Part shown: positions 26,048-33,924 of the stretch, one piece after another | Layout of the letters: each line of letters opens with the position of its first letter | Position numbering within the stretch: position 1 is the first letter of the stretch | From: CBEULR01 sp965544035 | Lineage (GTDB): Bacteria > Bacillota > Desulfotomaculia > Desulfotomaculales > Desulforudaceae | Reading direction: 5' to 3' | Assembly: GCA_965544035.1 (NCBI GenBank) | Contig: CBEULR010000002.1 | Location: 124,001-188,000 of the forward strand | Length of the DNA stretch: 64,000 nt | The notes under the pieces: model-generated | What the model was told of the DNA's origin: nothing | Database searches by the model: none | What the model saw: only the letters and a program-made list of their open reading frames with translations | Made by a program: the position numbers and the translations under genes

Positions 26048-27439
26048 TTATGCCTTGGTGGCTTCGGTACGTGCTGCGACCGCCACGGGCTTATCACCGT
26101 AGGTTTCCCGCGCAAGCACGCCGCCGCCGATGTAGTCGTGATATCCATTCTCACCGTGCAGGGCGATATCCAAACCCGTGTCTTCATCGTTTTCCTCAAC
26201 ACGCAAGGGTACAATCACGTTTACAGTCTTCAGGATGATAAAAGTTGCGACACCGACGAAGGCATATGCGGTCAAAACCCCGATTGCCTGAATTCCAATC
26301 TGCGCGGCGTTGCCTTCCAGCAGCCCCGGGGTACCGCCGATCGCCTCCACCGCGAAGATACCCGTCGCCAGAGCACCCCAGGTTCCGCCGATACCGTGAA
26401 TGCCGAAGACGTCAAGCGCGTCGTCGTAACCGAGTCTGTGCTTGAGTACTGTGACGCTCAAAAAGCACAGGATTCCACCGCCGAAGCCCATCGCGATTGC
26501 CGCCGGGGGCCCGACAAAACCTGCCGCCGGGGTAATCGCCACCAATCCGGCGACACAGCCGGAAGCGGCACCCAACAGGGTCGGCTTACCGTGCCTGATC
26601 CATTCCGCAAAGGCCCAAGTCACTGCCGCAGTGGCCGCGGCAACCTGGGTGACCATGAAGGCGCTGGCCGCGAGCCCGCCGGCATTCAAAGCACTGCCGG
26701 CGTTAAAGCCAAACCAGCCGAACCACAACAGCGCCGTTCCCAGGAGTACCATCGGGAGGTGGTGCGGCGGCATCGGCCTCTTGCCGAAGTCTCTCCTGGC
26801 ACCAAGCACCAGACAACCCACCAAAGCAGCCACACCGGAACTGATATGAACCACGGTGCCGCCGGCAAAGTCCAGAGCGCCCATGTCTCCGATCCAACCG
26901 CCGCCCCAAACCCAGTGGCAAAGCGGGGAGTAAACCACCGTGGCCCAGACAGCCGCAAAGATTACGAACGCACTGAAACGCATTCTCCCCACCAGAGCAC
27001 CGCTGATAAGCGCAACGGTCAGGGCGGCGAACATCATCTGGAATGAGGCGAATGTCCCGTGTGCCAGACCATTTACACCATCCATGCCCACGTTCTTGAA
27101 TCCGACGAAATCCAACCCGCCTACGAGCCCGCCGATACTGGTACCGAAGGCCAGGGTGTACCCCCACAGCACCCAAGTCACCGAAATCAGACACAGGCAC
27201 ATAAAGCTCATCATGATCGTGTTCACAACATTCTTCCTGGTAGACATACCGCCGTAGAACAAGGCCAGTCCCGGTATCATCAGCATCACCAGCGCGGCCG
27301 CGACCATAATGAAAGCGTTATCCGCGTGACTGACCGTCTCTCCGGAAGCAAGCGCCGAACCGGGTAAAACCGCCATCGCCGTGCTGAGCACGGTGATAGC
27401 CCGCCAGTGAAGCCGTCCCAATAATTCTCTTCCCTTCAA
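26048..27439 (-). CDS. amt: Ammonium transporter Amt
   Basis: The TTG at 27439 follows AAAGGAG at 8 bases and gives 463 residues. The start at 27589 would overlap the PII gene and the attenuator. A signal peptide (AITVLSTAMAVLPGSALA) precedes 11 predicted membrane helices. Family motifs include MIPGLALFYGGM, GAFASFQMMF-type HGTFASFQMMFAALTVAL, LDFAGGTVVH with the pore His, and DDALDVFGIHGIGGTWG. It conducts ammonium/ammonia and is normally blocked by PII. It is encoded directly after PII copy 2, with a candidate ANTAR-controlled terminator in the 124-base gap. Confidence 0.96.
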   Translation of the reverse strand: MKGRELLGRLHWRAITVLSTAMAVLPGSALASGETVSHADNAFIMVAAALVMLMIPGLALFYGGMSTRKNVVNTIMMSFMCLCLISVTWVLWGYTLAFGTSIGGLVGGLDFVGFKNVGMDGVNGLAHGTFASFQMMFAALTVALISGALVGRMRFSAFVIFAAVWATVVYSPLCHWVWGGGWIGDMGALDFAGGTVVHISSGVAALVGCLVLGARRDFGKRPMPPHHLPMVLLGTALLWFGWFGFNAGSALNAGGLAASAFMVTQVAAATAAVTWAFAEWIRHGKPTLLGAASGCVAGLVAITPAAGFVGPPAAIAMGFGGGILCFLSVTVLKHRLGYDDALDVFGIHGIGGTWGALATGIFAVEAIGGTPGLLEGNAAQIGIQAIGVLTAYAFVGVATFIILKTVNVIVPLRVEENDEDTGLDIALHGENGYHDYIGGGVLARETYGDKPVAVAARTEATKA

Positions 27440-27499
27440 GGTGTTCACTCCTTTAAGGCTGCCGGGAAACCCCGAAACCTGTTTGATTGATAGTCCCGG

Positions 27500-27553
27500 A
27501 AATAACAAACGCCCCGGGAGGGGATGAACCCTCTCTCCGAGGCGCCATTGCCC
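27500..27553 (-). promoter_or_regulatory. Candidate ANTAR hairpin overlapping a terminator, between PII copy 2 and amt
   Basis: Reverse strand: hairpin GGGC-AATGGC-GCCT (27553-27540), six-base loop with A1 and G4, 11 bases after the PII stop. The loop end and 3' arm form the terminator arm CGCCTCGG, which pairs with CCGGGGCG (27517-27510) before TTTGTTATTT. The bases GGCAATGGCGCCTCG are identical to the asnB leader. Confidence 0.65.
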
Positions 27554-27563
27554 GATTTGACGA

Positions 27564-27899
27564 CTATATCGCAACGCTGCCGGATTCACCTGTCCTGATT
27601 CTCACCGCCGTTTCCACCGGGTAGATAAAGATCTTACCGTCTCCGACCTCCCCCGTTCTGGCCACAGCGGTGATTGTGTCAATCACCCTGTCCAGTGAAG
27701 CATCTTGCACGACAACCTCAATCTTTACCTTGGGAAGAAGCTTGATAAACTCGGTACCCCTGTAGATTTCTCGCTGACCGTGCTGTAAACCGCAGCCCAA
27801 GACATCAGTCACGGTCATCCCTTTAATCCCGATCTTCCCCAGAGCCTGCTTCACCTCCTCGAACCTGCCGGGCCTAATCACAGCTTCGATCTTTTTCAT
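27564..27899 (-). CDS. glnB: PII signalling protein, copy 2 (T-loop Tyr kept)
   Basis: 111 residues, about 60% like copy 1 by eye. The T-loop reads HGQREIYRGTEF, keeping the Tyr at the modification position; the IIbLPKVK-type motif KLLPKVKIEVVVQDAS and the C-terminal VYPVETAV-like IYPVETAVRI are present. As it is encoded just before amt, it is the GlnK-type regulator of the transporter. The stop lies 11 bases before the candidate antitermination hairpin. It has its own strong promoter and attenuator-like leader. Confidence 0.95.
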   Translation of the reverse strand: MKKIEAVIRPGRFEEVKQALGKIGIKGMTVTDVLGCGLQHGQREIYRGTEFIKLLPKVKIEVVVQDASLDRVIDTITAVARTGEVGDGKIFIYPVETAVRIRTGESGSVAI

Positions 27900-27928
27900 G
27901 TCTCCCCCTCCTTACTTAATAGCCCGCC

Positions 27929-28036
27929 AAAAAGAACAGACGCCCTCCTGAAAGGGCGTCTTAGGCCTTGCCGACACGGCATCGTATCGATTATTGTTGT
28001 TTGGCTAATTCTATGCGTTCTTTTCGGAAGTGTCAA
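27929..28036 (-). promoter_or_regulatory. Promoter and attenuator leader of PII copy 2-amt
   Basis: Reverse strand: TTGACA (28036-28031), 17 bases, TAGAAT (28013-28008). Then comes hairpin CGATAC-N6-GTGTCG (27989-27972), conserved block GGCAAGGCCTAAGACG, and terminator GACGCCCT/AGGGCGTC (27939-27960) with TGTTCTTTTT. The predicted leader is about 100 bases. The layout matches the PII copy 1 leader. Confidence 0.78.
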
Positions 28037-28135
28037 CCGCCTTCAGCAAGGAATTCTGTATACAAAGCATTTTGACTGCAACTTACAATGTTCCTTCCCG
28101 TAAGATGTATTAGCATTTTCAAATATTGTGCTCCC

Positions 28136-28193
28136 GGCAATGGCGCCTCGAGTGCGGGTTCGACGCCGAACTCCCTTGCGGCGCTTTTCATTT
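28136..28193 (+). promoter_or_regulatory. Candidate ANTAR hairpin overlapping a terminator, asnB leader
   Basis: Hairpin GGC-AATGGC-GCC (28136-28147), six-base loop with A1 and G4. Loop end and 3' arm give the terminator arm GCGCC, which pairs with GGCGC (28180-28184) before TTTTCATTTT; inside is GGGTTCG/CGAA..CCC. The terminator ends directly at the AAGGAG of asnB. Confidence 0.65.
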
Positions 28194-28209
28194 TAAGGAG
28201 ATGAAAAGT

Positions 28210-30057
28210 ATGTGTGGCATAACCGGCTGGATAGACTGGGATGAAGATCTAAGAAGCAGGCGTCCGGTCATTAACCGAATGACCGACACGCTGTCCGCAC
28301 GCGGACCGGACGCGTCCGGCGTTTGGATTTCCGAGCATGCCGCTCTGGGCCACCGCCGCCTGATTGTGGTCGACCCCGCGGGCGGGGGACAGCCGATGGT
28401 CCGCCGCCGCGGCGGGCGGGAATACGTTATCGTCTACAACGGTGAGCTCTACAACACTCCGGAAATCCGAAGTGAACTGGAAGCACGGGGGGCGGTTTTC
28501 CTCTCCCGTTCCGATACCGAGGTTATCCTGCTGGCCTATATGGAATGGGGAGCGGACTGCCTGGAGCGTCTGAACGGGATTTTCGCCTTTGCCGTTTGGA
28601 GCGATGCTGATCAGACCCTGTTTATGGCGCGCGACCGCCTGGGGGTCAAACCCCTGTTCTATGCCAAACGCGGCAGTGCCTTTATTTTTGGTTCAGAGCT
28701 GAAATCTCTATTAGCCCATCCGGCCGTCGAGCCGGAGGTGGATGCCGAAGGTCTGGCTGAGGTCTTCCTGATCGGCCCGGCACGGACGCCGGGACACGGC
28801 GTCATTCGCGGGGTCTGCGAACTGCGCCCCGGGTACAGCCTGACATACGACACCACCGGTATCCGCCTGCACCGGTACTGGACCCTGGAAAGCCGTCCGC
28901 ATACCGACGACCTTGAAACGACGGCCGAAACAGTCCGCACCCTTCTGCAAGACTCCGTGCAGCGTCAGCTTGTATCCGACGTTCCGGTTTGCACGCTGTT
29001 GTCCGGAGGCCTGGATTCAAGCGCAATCACCGCTTTCGCCGCCAACTATTGTGAAGGAGCGGGATTGGGACCGCTAAACACCTATTCCATTAACTACGCC
29101 GACAACGAACGGTACTTTCAGCCGAACGAATACCAGCCGGATGCCGATACCCCCTGGGTATGGCTGATGTCGGCCCGGCTGAACACCAAACACCACCAAG
29201 TGACAATCGACACCCCCGAACTGGTAGAGGCTCTGGATTCAGCAGTGCTGGCCCGTGATCTGCCCGGAATGGCTGATGTCGATGCATCGCTCTACCTGTT
29301 CTGCCGTGAGATCAAAAAACAGGCCACCGTCGCCCTGTCCGGCGAGTGCGCGGATGAGATTTTCGGCGGGTATCCCTGGTTTCATCGAAAGGCAGACCCG
29401 GCTGCCGCGGGCACTTTCCCCTGGTCGAGATCAACGGGTTTCCGGAATCGGCTTCTCTCGCCTGAAATCCGGGAAACCCTGCGGTCCGAAGAATACGTGA
29501 ACCAAAGGTATCATGACTCTCTGGCGGAGGTTTCCCGCTTGCCGGGCGAAAACCCGGAGGACGCCCGCCGACGTGAATTCTTCTACCTGAACATAATGTG
29601 GTTCATGAGCACCCTTCTTGACCGGAAAGACAGGATGAGTATGGCTGCCGGACTCGAGGTGCGTGTCCCTTTCTGCGACCACCGCTTAGTGGAATACGTC
29701 TGGAACATTCCGTGGGAAATGAAGACTTGGCACAACAGAGAAAAAGGCATTCTCCGGCTGGCTCTCACTGATGTCCTGCCCGGCGAAGTACTTGAACGAC
29801 GCAAGAGCCCCTACCCGAAAACACACCACCCCGCCTATTTGGCCGCAGTGCGCCGGAACTTGCTCCGGATCCTCGATGATCCGGATTCACCACTGCTGCC
29901 GCTGATCGACAAGAAATATGTGCGGGAGCTGGTCCGGACTGATGGTTCAGCGTTCGGCACAGCCTGGTTCGGGCAGTTGATGGGAGGTGCACAGCTCTTT
30001 GCCTATCTTATCCAGATCAACACTTGGCTGCGGAAATACCGGGTAAGAGTGCGCTGA
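28210..30057 (+). CDS. asnB: Asparagine synthase, glutamine-hydrolysing
   Basis: The ATG at 28210 follows AAGGAG and makes Cys residue 2 (MCGITGWIDWD), the amidotransferase nucleophile exposed after Met removal. The frame upstream to 28126 is leader RNA. 615 residues: class II glutaminase (1-~200, including RLIVVDPAGGGQPM and YNGELYN) and the asparagine synthetase domain with the PP-motif SGGLDSSAI near 260. It forms Asn from Asp, glutamine and ATP. Alone on the forward strand, it is divergent from the PII-amt operon and shares the antitermination hairpin sequence with amt. Confidence 0.96.
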   Translation: MCGITGWIDWDEDLRSRRPVINRMTDTLSARGPDASGVWISEHAALGHRRLIVVDPAGGGQPMVRRRGGREYVIVYNGELYNTPEIRSELEARGAVFLSRSDTEVILLAYMEWGADCLERLNGIFAFAVWSDADQTLFMARDRLGVKPLFYAKRGSAFIFGSELKSLLAHPAVEPEVDAEGLAEVFLIGPARTPGHGVIRGVCELRPGYSLTYDTTGIRLHRYWTLESRPHTDDLETTAETVRTLLQDSVQRQLVSDVPVCTLLSGGLDSSAITAFAANYCEGAGLGPLNTYSINYADNERYFQPNEYQPDADTPWVWLMSARLNTKHHQVTIDTPELVEALDSAVLARDLPGMADVDASLYLFCREIKKQATVALSGECADEIFGGYPWFHRKADPAAAGTFPWSRSTGFRNRLLSPEIRETLRSEEYVNQRYHDSLAEVSRLPGENPEDARRREFFYLNIMWFMSTLLDRKDRMSMAAGLEVRVPFCDHRLVEYVWNIPWEMKTWHNREKGILRLALTDVLPGEVLERRKSPYPKTHHPAYLAAVRRNLLRILDDPDSPLLPLIDKKYVRELVRTDGSAFGTAWFGQLMGGAQLFAYLIQINTWLRKYRVRVR

Positions 30058-30065
30058 GAATTCCG

Positions 30066-30098
30066 AACAAAAAACATCCCGGTCCCGGCCGGGATGTT
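30066..30098 (-). terminator. Terminator of the chemoreceptor gene (bidirectional stem)
   Basis: AACATCCCGG and CCGGGATGTT form a stem; on the reverse strand it is followed by TTTTTTGTTC. The stem also lies 15 bases after the asnB stop, where its forward-strand tail TCGTTCG is weaker. Confidence 0.88.
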
Positions 30099-30123
30099 CG
30101 TTCGCCTGTAGTTCGGGAAGCGT

Positions 30124-31689
30124 CTATACTCTGAAACGCCGGCTCATTTTCTCCATTTCGGCAGCCAGCTTGTTCAGTTCATCTGTAGATGCGGCCACTT
30201 CCTCCATCGCCGCGGTTGTCTCCTGATTGCCGGCGGCCACATTCTGCACGGCGGACGAAATCTGCTGTGCGCTGGCCGCAATCTGTCCCACCCGGTCCGC
30301 CAGTTCCTGTACTTCACTGATGATGCGGGCAAACGACTGCCCCACATCGGCGATGATCTTGGAACCGGCCTGCACCTCGGTGTTACCGTCTTGCATCGCT
30401 TTCACCGTTGCTTCGGCGTCGGCACGTACACCATCGATCAGCTGCTTGATCTCCTTCGCCGCAGTCCCCGACTGTTCAGCCAGTTTCCGCACCTCTTCGG
30501 CCACGACCGCGAATCCCCTTCCCTGCTCCCCGGCCCTAGCCGCCTCAATTGCCGCGTTCAGGGCCAACAGGTTGGTTTGATCCGCAATGCCGGTGATCAC
30601 ATCGACGATCTGGGTAATCTTCTGGGTCGACTGATTCAGATCATCAATCACCGACACCCCGTGGGAGGTGATCGACGTGATATTTTCCATCTGGCTGGTC
30701 AGCTTGTCCAGCCCGTCCTTCCCCGCAATGGCATAATCCGCACTGGCCTGCGCCCGGCGGGCAATGTCCTGCGTATTCTCCGAAAGCTCATCCACGGAGG
30801 CCGAAACATCCATCATCGATGACGCCGACTCGGAAGCCGCCGCCGAGGTCTCCTCAGCACTGGCATTCAACTGGTTTGCAGCCGAGGCCACGGCCTCCGA
30901 CTTGTTCTTCAGCTCGGCGATCAGCTCTTTCATATTGGACCGCATCGTCTCAAAGGACCGGATCAGGTCCCCGACCTCATCCCGTGACCCGCTTTCGAGC
31001 TTCTCGGCCGTCAAATCCCCTTTGGCCGCCGTTTCCATCCGGCCCTTCAGGACGTTAACCGGATGAGTGATCCCCCTGGTTATGAACACGGTCAGGATCA
31101 CAGTCAGCACCACGGCCGCCACCGTCGACCAGATGATCGCCCCACGGGCCGATGTCTGCTGCGCCGCCGCTGCCGCCAGAGCCTCTTCCTTATCGCCGTT
31201 CAGAACCCGGATCAGATTGTCCAGGAACCCCCGTATCTCGGCAATGTGCGCCTGGGTCTCACCGGTGTATACCGCCATGGCCTGTTCCCGGTCACCCGCA
31301 TTCAGATGGCCCAATACCCTGCCTGCGGACTCGTGCAGAAGCCGGTGCGGTTCCTCCAGACTCTCAAAAACAGCCCGAAAATCCGGGCTCATTTCGTGAT
31401 AATAATCCGAATTCTTCACATCGAGATACCAGCGGCCAAAATCACACTTTGTATGATCCAGTTGGCCCGAGAACTCGTGACCCAGTAAGAGGGTACCGCT
31501 CAGATTGTTCAGCCAGACGAAATGGTCGACCTCCTTTTCTACTGCAAAAATGATGTCGTCCATTGTTTTCACCGCCGCCTCATTGGCAACCTCAACCGAC
31601 TGTTCCATCCAGATTGCCGTCCCAGCCACAATCACCAGAATCAGCAGAATAATCCCGAATGCAACCGTCAGCCTCCGTCCAATGGTCAA
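30124..31689 (-). CDS. Methyl-accepting chemotaxis protein with CZB-like extracytoplasmic domain
   Basis: The TTG at 31689 follows AGAGAGG; the frame up to 31929 is not conserved. 521 residues: TM1 (~9-28), a sensor region, TM2 (~170-192), HAMP, then the cytoplasmic signalling hairpin with AIEAARAGEQGRGFAVVAEE. The sensor region resembles the zinc-binding CZB domain: His56-x2-Trp59, His79-x2-Cys82 in HTKCDFGRWY, His115 and His119 in EPHRLLHE. CZB domains are usually cytoplasmic, but here it is between the two membrane helices. Ligand unknown; zinc or a zinc-linked oxidant is inference. No che genes are in the window. Confidence 0.93.
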   Translation of the reverse strand: MTIGRRLTVAFGIILLILVIVAGTAIWMEQSVEVANEAAVKTMDDIIFAVEKEVDHFVWLNNLSGTLLLGHEFSGQLDHTKCDFGRWYLDVKNSDYYHEMSPDFRAVFESLEEPHRLLHESAGRVLGHLNAGDREQAMAVYTGETQAHIAEIRGFLDNLIRVLNGDKEEALAAAAAQQTSARGAIIWSTVAAVVLTVILTVFITRGITHPVNVLKGRMETAAKGDLTAEKLESGSRDEVGDLIRSFETMRSNMKELIAELKNKSEAVASAANQLNASAEETSAAASESASSMMDVSASVDELSENTQDIARRAQASADYAIAGKDGLDKLTSQMENITSITSHGVSVIDDLNQSTQKITQIVDVITGIADQTNLLALNAAIEAARAGEQGRGFAVVAEEVRKLAEQSGTAAKEIKQLIDGVRADAEATVKAMQDGNTEVQAGSKIIADVGQSFARIISEVQELADRVGQIAASAQQISSAVQNVAAGNQETTAAMEEVAASTDELNKLAAEMEKMSRRFRV

Positions 31690-31928
31690 TTTCAGCCGCC
31701 TCTCTTTCTTGTTTGACTGTATACCATATACAACTTTTGTCCAAAATTCGACAAAGCAATTCTTTTCCCTGCCCACTATTGCCAGCTTATTCTGCAAGAA
31801 ATCACGCCTTCCGTAACGTACCCCTTCCGCCCGCTGCCATTTATACCCATACGGAACAGCGGCAATATTTGCCCACACTTTTCGTATAGATAGTCGTATA
31901 GACACAAAAAAGAAAGAGGGATGTTCCA
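31690..31928. other. Divergent promoter region, chemoreceptor / P-loop protein
   Basis: 239 bases without a supported gene, holding the promoters of both divergent genes. The reverse strand remains open but shows no family similarity. No regulatory motif was recognised with confidence. Confidence 0.5.
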
Positions 31929-33086
31929 TTGAGTAAAGGCCGGATAAGGCATCTTTTCCCCGGAGGCAATACCTCGGAAGGGTTTTATTCCTACTATCAC
32001 CACTTGATCGGTCCCGAGGCCGTCCGGGTCTTCATCCTCAAAGGCGGTCCGGGAGTGGGGAAATCCACGTTTATGCGCCGCATCGGCGAGGAAATGACCG
32101 GACGGGGTTACGATGTGGAACATCATCACTGCTCGTCCGACAACGGTTCACTGGACGGTGTGGTCGTCCCGGCGATCGGGGTCGCTCTGCTGGACGGGAC
32201 CGCACCGCACATTGTTGATCCAAAGTATCCCGGCGCCGTCGACGAGATCGTCAACCTGGGCGAATACTGGGACGAGAATAAACTGCGCGCCGCCAAGGCC
32301 GAAATCCTCTCGACAACAAAGCGGATCAGCCGCCTGTTTTCCATCGCTTACAGCCATCTGGCCGAGGCCAAGGTGATTCGCGATGAGATGGAAGGCTACG
32401 TGTCCGAATGCATGAACTTCGGCGGGGTAAACAGACTGACCGCCGAACTGATCCAGGACATTCTGGGGCCGATCCGAGAGCAGAGTGAGGCTGAACCCAG
32501 AGACAGGCACCTGTTCTGCTCGGCGATCACCCCGGACGGGGTGGTGCACCACCTCGAGAGCCTGCTGACCGACATCGAGCGTCTGTTCCTGATTAAGGGA
32601 ACGCCGGGCAGCGGTCGTTCCACGCTGGTCGAAACGGTGGCTCGCGCCGCCCACAGCAGGGGATTGGACACCGAGGTCTACCACTGCGCCTTTGAACCGC
32701 ACAAGGTGGACTTGGTGATCATTCCAAAGGTTCGGACGGCCGTATTGAAGGACGTAGAGGAATTGGGTTTTCAGCCGAATTACGGTTCCGGGAAACGTGT
32801 CGTCACATACAGTTTGGATGCCTATCTCAACCGCCCGGCGCTGGAGCACTATGCCGCGGGAATGATGAGCGCCCGGAGCCGGTTCGGCGCCGCCCTCCGG
32901 CGAGCCGTCCGCTACATCGGTGATGCCAAGCTGATGCACGACTATCTGGAGAGCTTCTACGTGCCGGCTATGGACTTCGCGGCCATCGACCGCAAACGTC
33001 AGGAGATCACCAAACGCATTCTCGAATACGCCGACGAGGCCGAACAGCGCCGGATCCGGATGCTGGTGAAGGGGAGGGGGCAGTAA
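31929..33086 (+). CDS. PRK06851-type protein with two P-loop NTPase domains
   Basis: 385 residues from a TTG start behind AAGAGGGATG. Two related halves each begin with a Walker A: LKGGPGVGKSTFMRRIGEEM near residue 40 and IKGTPGSGRSTLVETVARAA near 225. Each is followed by a His/Cys-containing strand (VEHHHCSSDN, and TEVYHCAFEP). This is the layout of the PRK06851 family of uncharacterised ATPases common in spore-forming Clostridia, as I remember it. An ATP-dependent role is clear; the partner is not. The next gene, an ABC permease, starts right after a terminator 87 bases downstream, so functional linkage is uncertain. Confidence 0.85.
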   Translation: MSKGRIRHLFPGGNTSEGFYSYYHHLIGPEAVRVFILKGGPGVGKSTFMRRIGEEMTGRGYDVEHHHCSSDNGSLDGVVVPAIGVALLDGTAPHIVDPKYPGAVDEIVNLGEYWDENKLRAAKAEILSTTKRISRLFSIAYSHLAEAKVIRDEMEGYVSECMNFGGVNRLTAELIQDILGPIREQSEAEPRDRHLFCSAITPDGVVHHLESLLTDIERLFLIKGTPGSGRSTLVETVARAAHSRGLDTEVYHCAFEPHKVDLVIIPKVRTAVLKDVEELGFQPNYGSGKRVVTYSLDAYLNRPALEHYAAGMMSARSRFGAALRRAVRYIGDAKLMHDYLESFYVPAMDFAAIDRKRQEITKRILEYADEAEQRRIRMLVKGRGQ

Positions 33087-33118
33087 ATATGTCCCCGGAG
33101 CAATAACCCGGCAGGGAC

Positions 33119-33171
33119 TCCCCCGTCTTGGGCCGAAACTATATCCAATCGGCTCGATTCGGGGGTTTTTT
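33119..33171 (+). terminator. Terminator whose 3' arm carries the permease ribosome binding site
   Basis: CCCCCG and CGGGGG close a stem with an inner GGGCCGA/TCGGCTC helix, followed by TTTTTT and immediately the ATG at 33172. The GGGGG of the 3' arm is the only Shine-Dalgarno of the permease. It may terminate the upstream gene or attenuate the transporter. Confidence 0.8.
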
Positions 33172-33924
33172 ATGGGAAAGCGGTTGCTGCAGGGGCTGGT
33201 CTTGCCCGCAGGTTTGATCGTCCTATGGTGGGCGATAACCGAGGCGGGTTTGGTGAACAAGACCATCTTACCCGGACCGGGAGAAGTGGCGGCGGCATTT
33301 TGGAGTTTATCGCTCGACGGTCGCCTTGGGGCGCACTTGGAAGTCAGTCTGAGCCGGGTATCCGGCGGTTTTATTATTGCTCTCGTGTTCGGACTGCCGG
33401 CTGGTTTCGCCGTGGGTGTATGGTCCTGGGCGCATCGACTGCTGGGACCGCTGCTGCATTTCCTGCGCCAGATCCCGCCCATCGCCTGGATACCGGTCTT
33501 CATCCTCTGGCTGGGCATCGACGAGATGTCCAAGCTGGCCGTGATCGCCTACGCCGCCTTTTTCCCCGTTTTTCTGAACACAACCGCCGGGGTGGGCGGC
33601 ATCAGTCAGGGCTATCTGCAAATGGGCCGGATGCTCGAGTTCACTTGGACGGAGAGTTTTCGCCACATTGTCTGGCCTGCCGCTCTGCCCTCGATTATGG
33701 CGGGGCTTCGCCTCGGGCTGGGCAACAGCTGGCGTGCGCTGGTCGTGGCCGAGATGATCGCCGCCGCGAGCGGACTGGGTTATCTGATTATGGAATCCCG
33801 GCAGCGTATTGAGACCCCCGAAATGTACGCCGGTATCCTGGCCATCGGTGTGGTGGGGCTGATCCTCGATTACCTGCTGGTCGGTCTGGAGGCGAAGCTG
33901 CTGTCATGGCAGGGGAAGAAGTGA
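33172..33924 (+). CDS. ABC transporter permease, nitrate/sulfonate/taurine type
   Basis: 250 residues, six predicted membrane helices. It has the BPD_transp_1 features of the SsuC/TauC group: the N-terminal TKTILPGPGEVAAAFW segment and the cytoplasmic EAA-type loop around GLRLGLGNSWRALVVAEMIAA. It overlaps the ATPase gene by 19 bases, and the binding-protein gene follows, so one operon is certain. The substrate cannot be read from the sequence; sulfonates, nitrate, thiamine pyrimidine precursors or other small anions are possible. Expression likely depends on the stem-loop directly before the ATG. Confidence 0.9.
   Translation: MGKRLLQGLVLPAGLIVLWWAITEAGLVNKTILPGPGEVAAAFWSLSLDGRLGAHLEVSLSRVSGGFIIALVFGLPAGFAVGVWSWAHRLLGPLLHFLRQIPPIAWIPVFILWLGIDEMSKLAVIAYAAFFPVFLNTTAGVGGISQGYLQMGRMLEFTWTESFRHIVWPAALPSIMAGLRLGLGNSWRALVVAEMIAAASGLGYLIMESRQRIETPEMYAGILAIGVVGLILDYLLVGLEAKLLSWQGKK

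Noticed and set aside
32148..33533. 461-codon open frame antisense to the double P-loop protein and ABC permease
   Set aside because: Covers two well-supported genes on the other strand and has no recognisable protein features.
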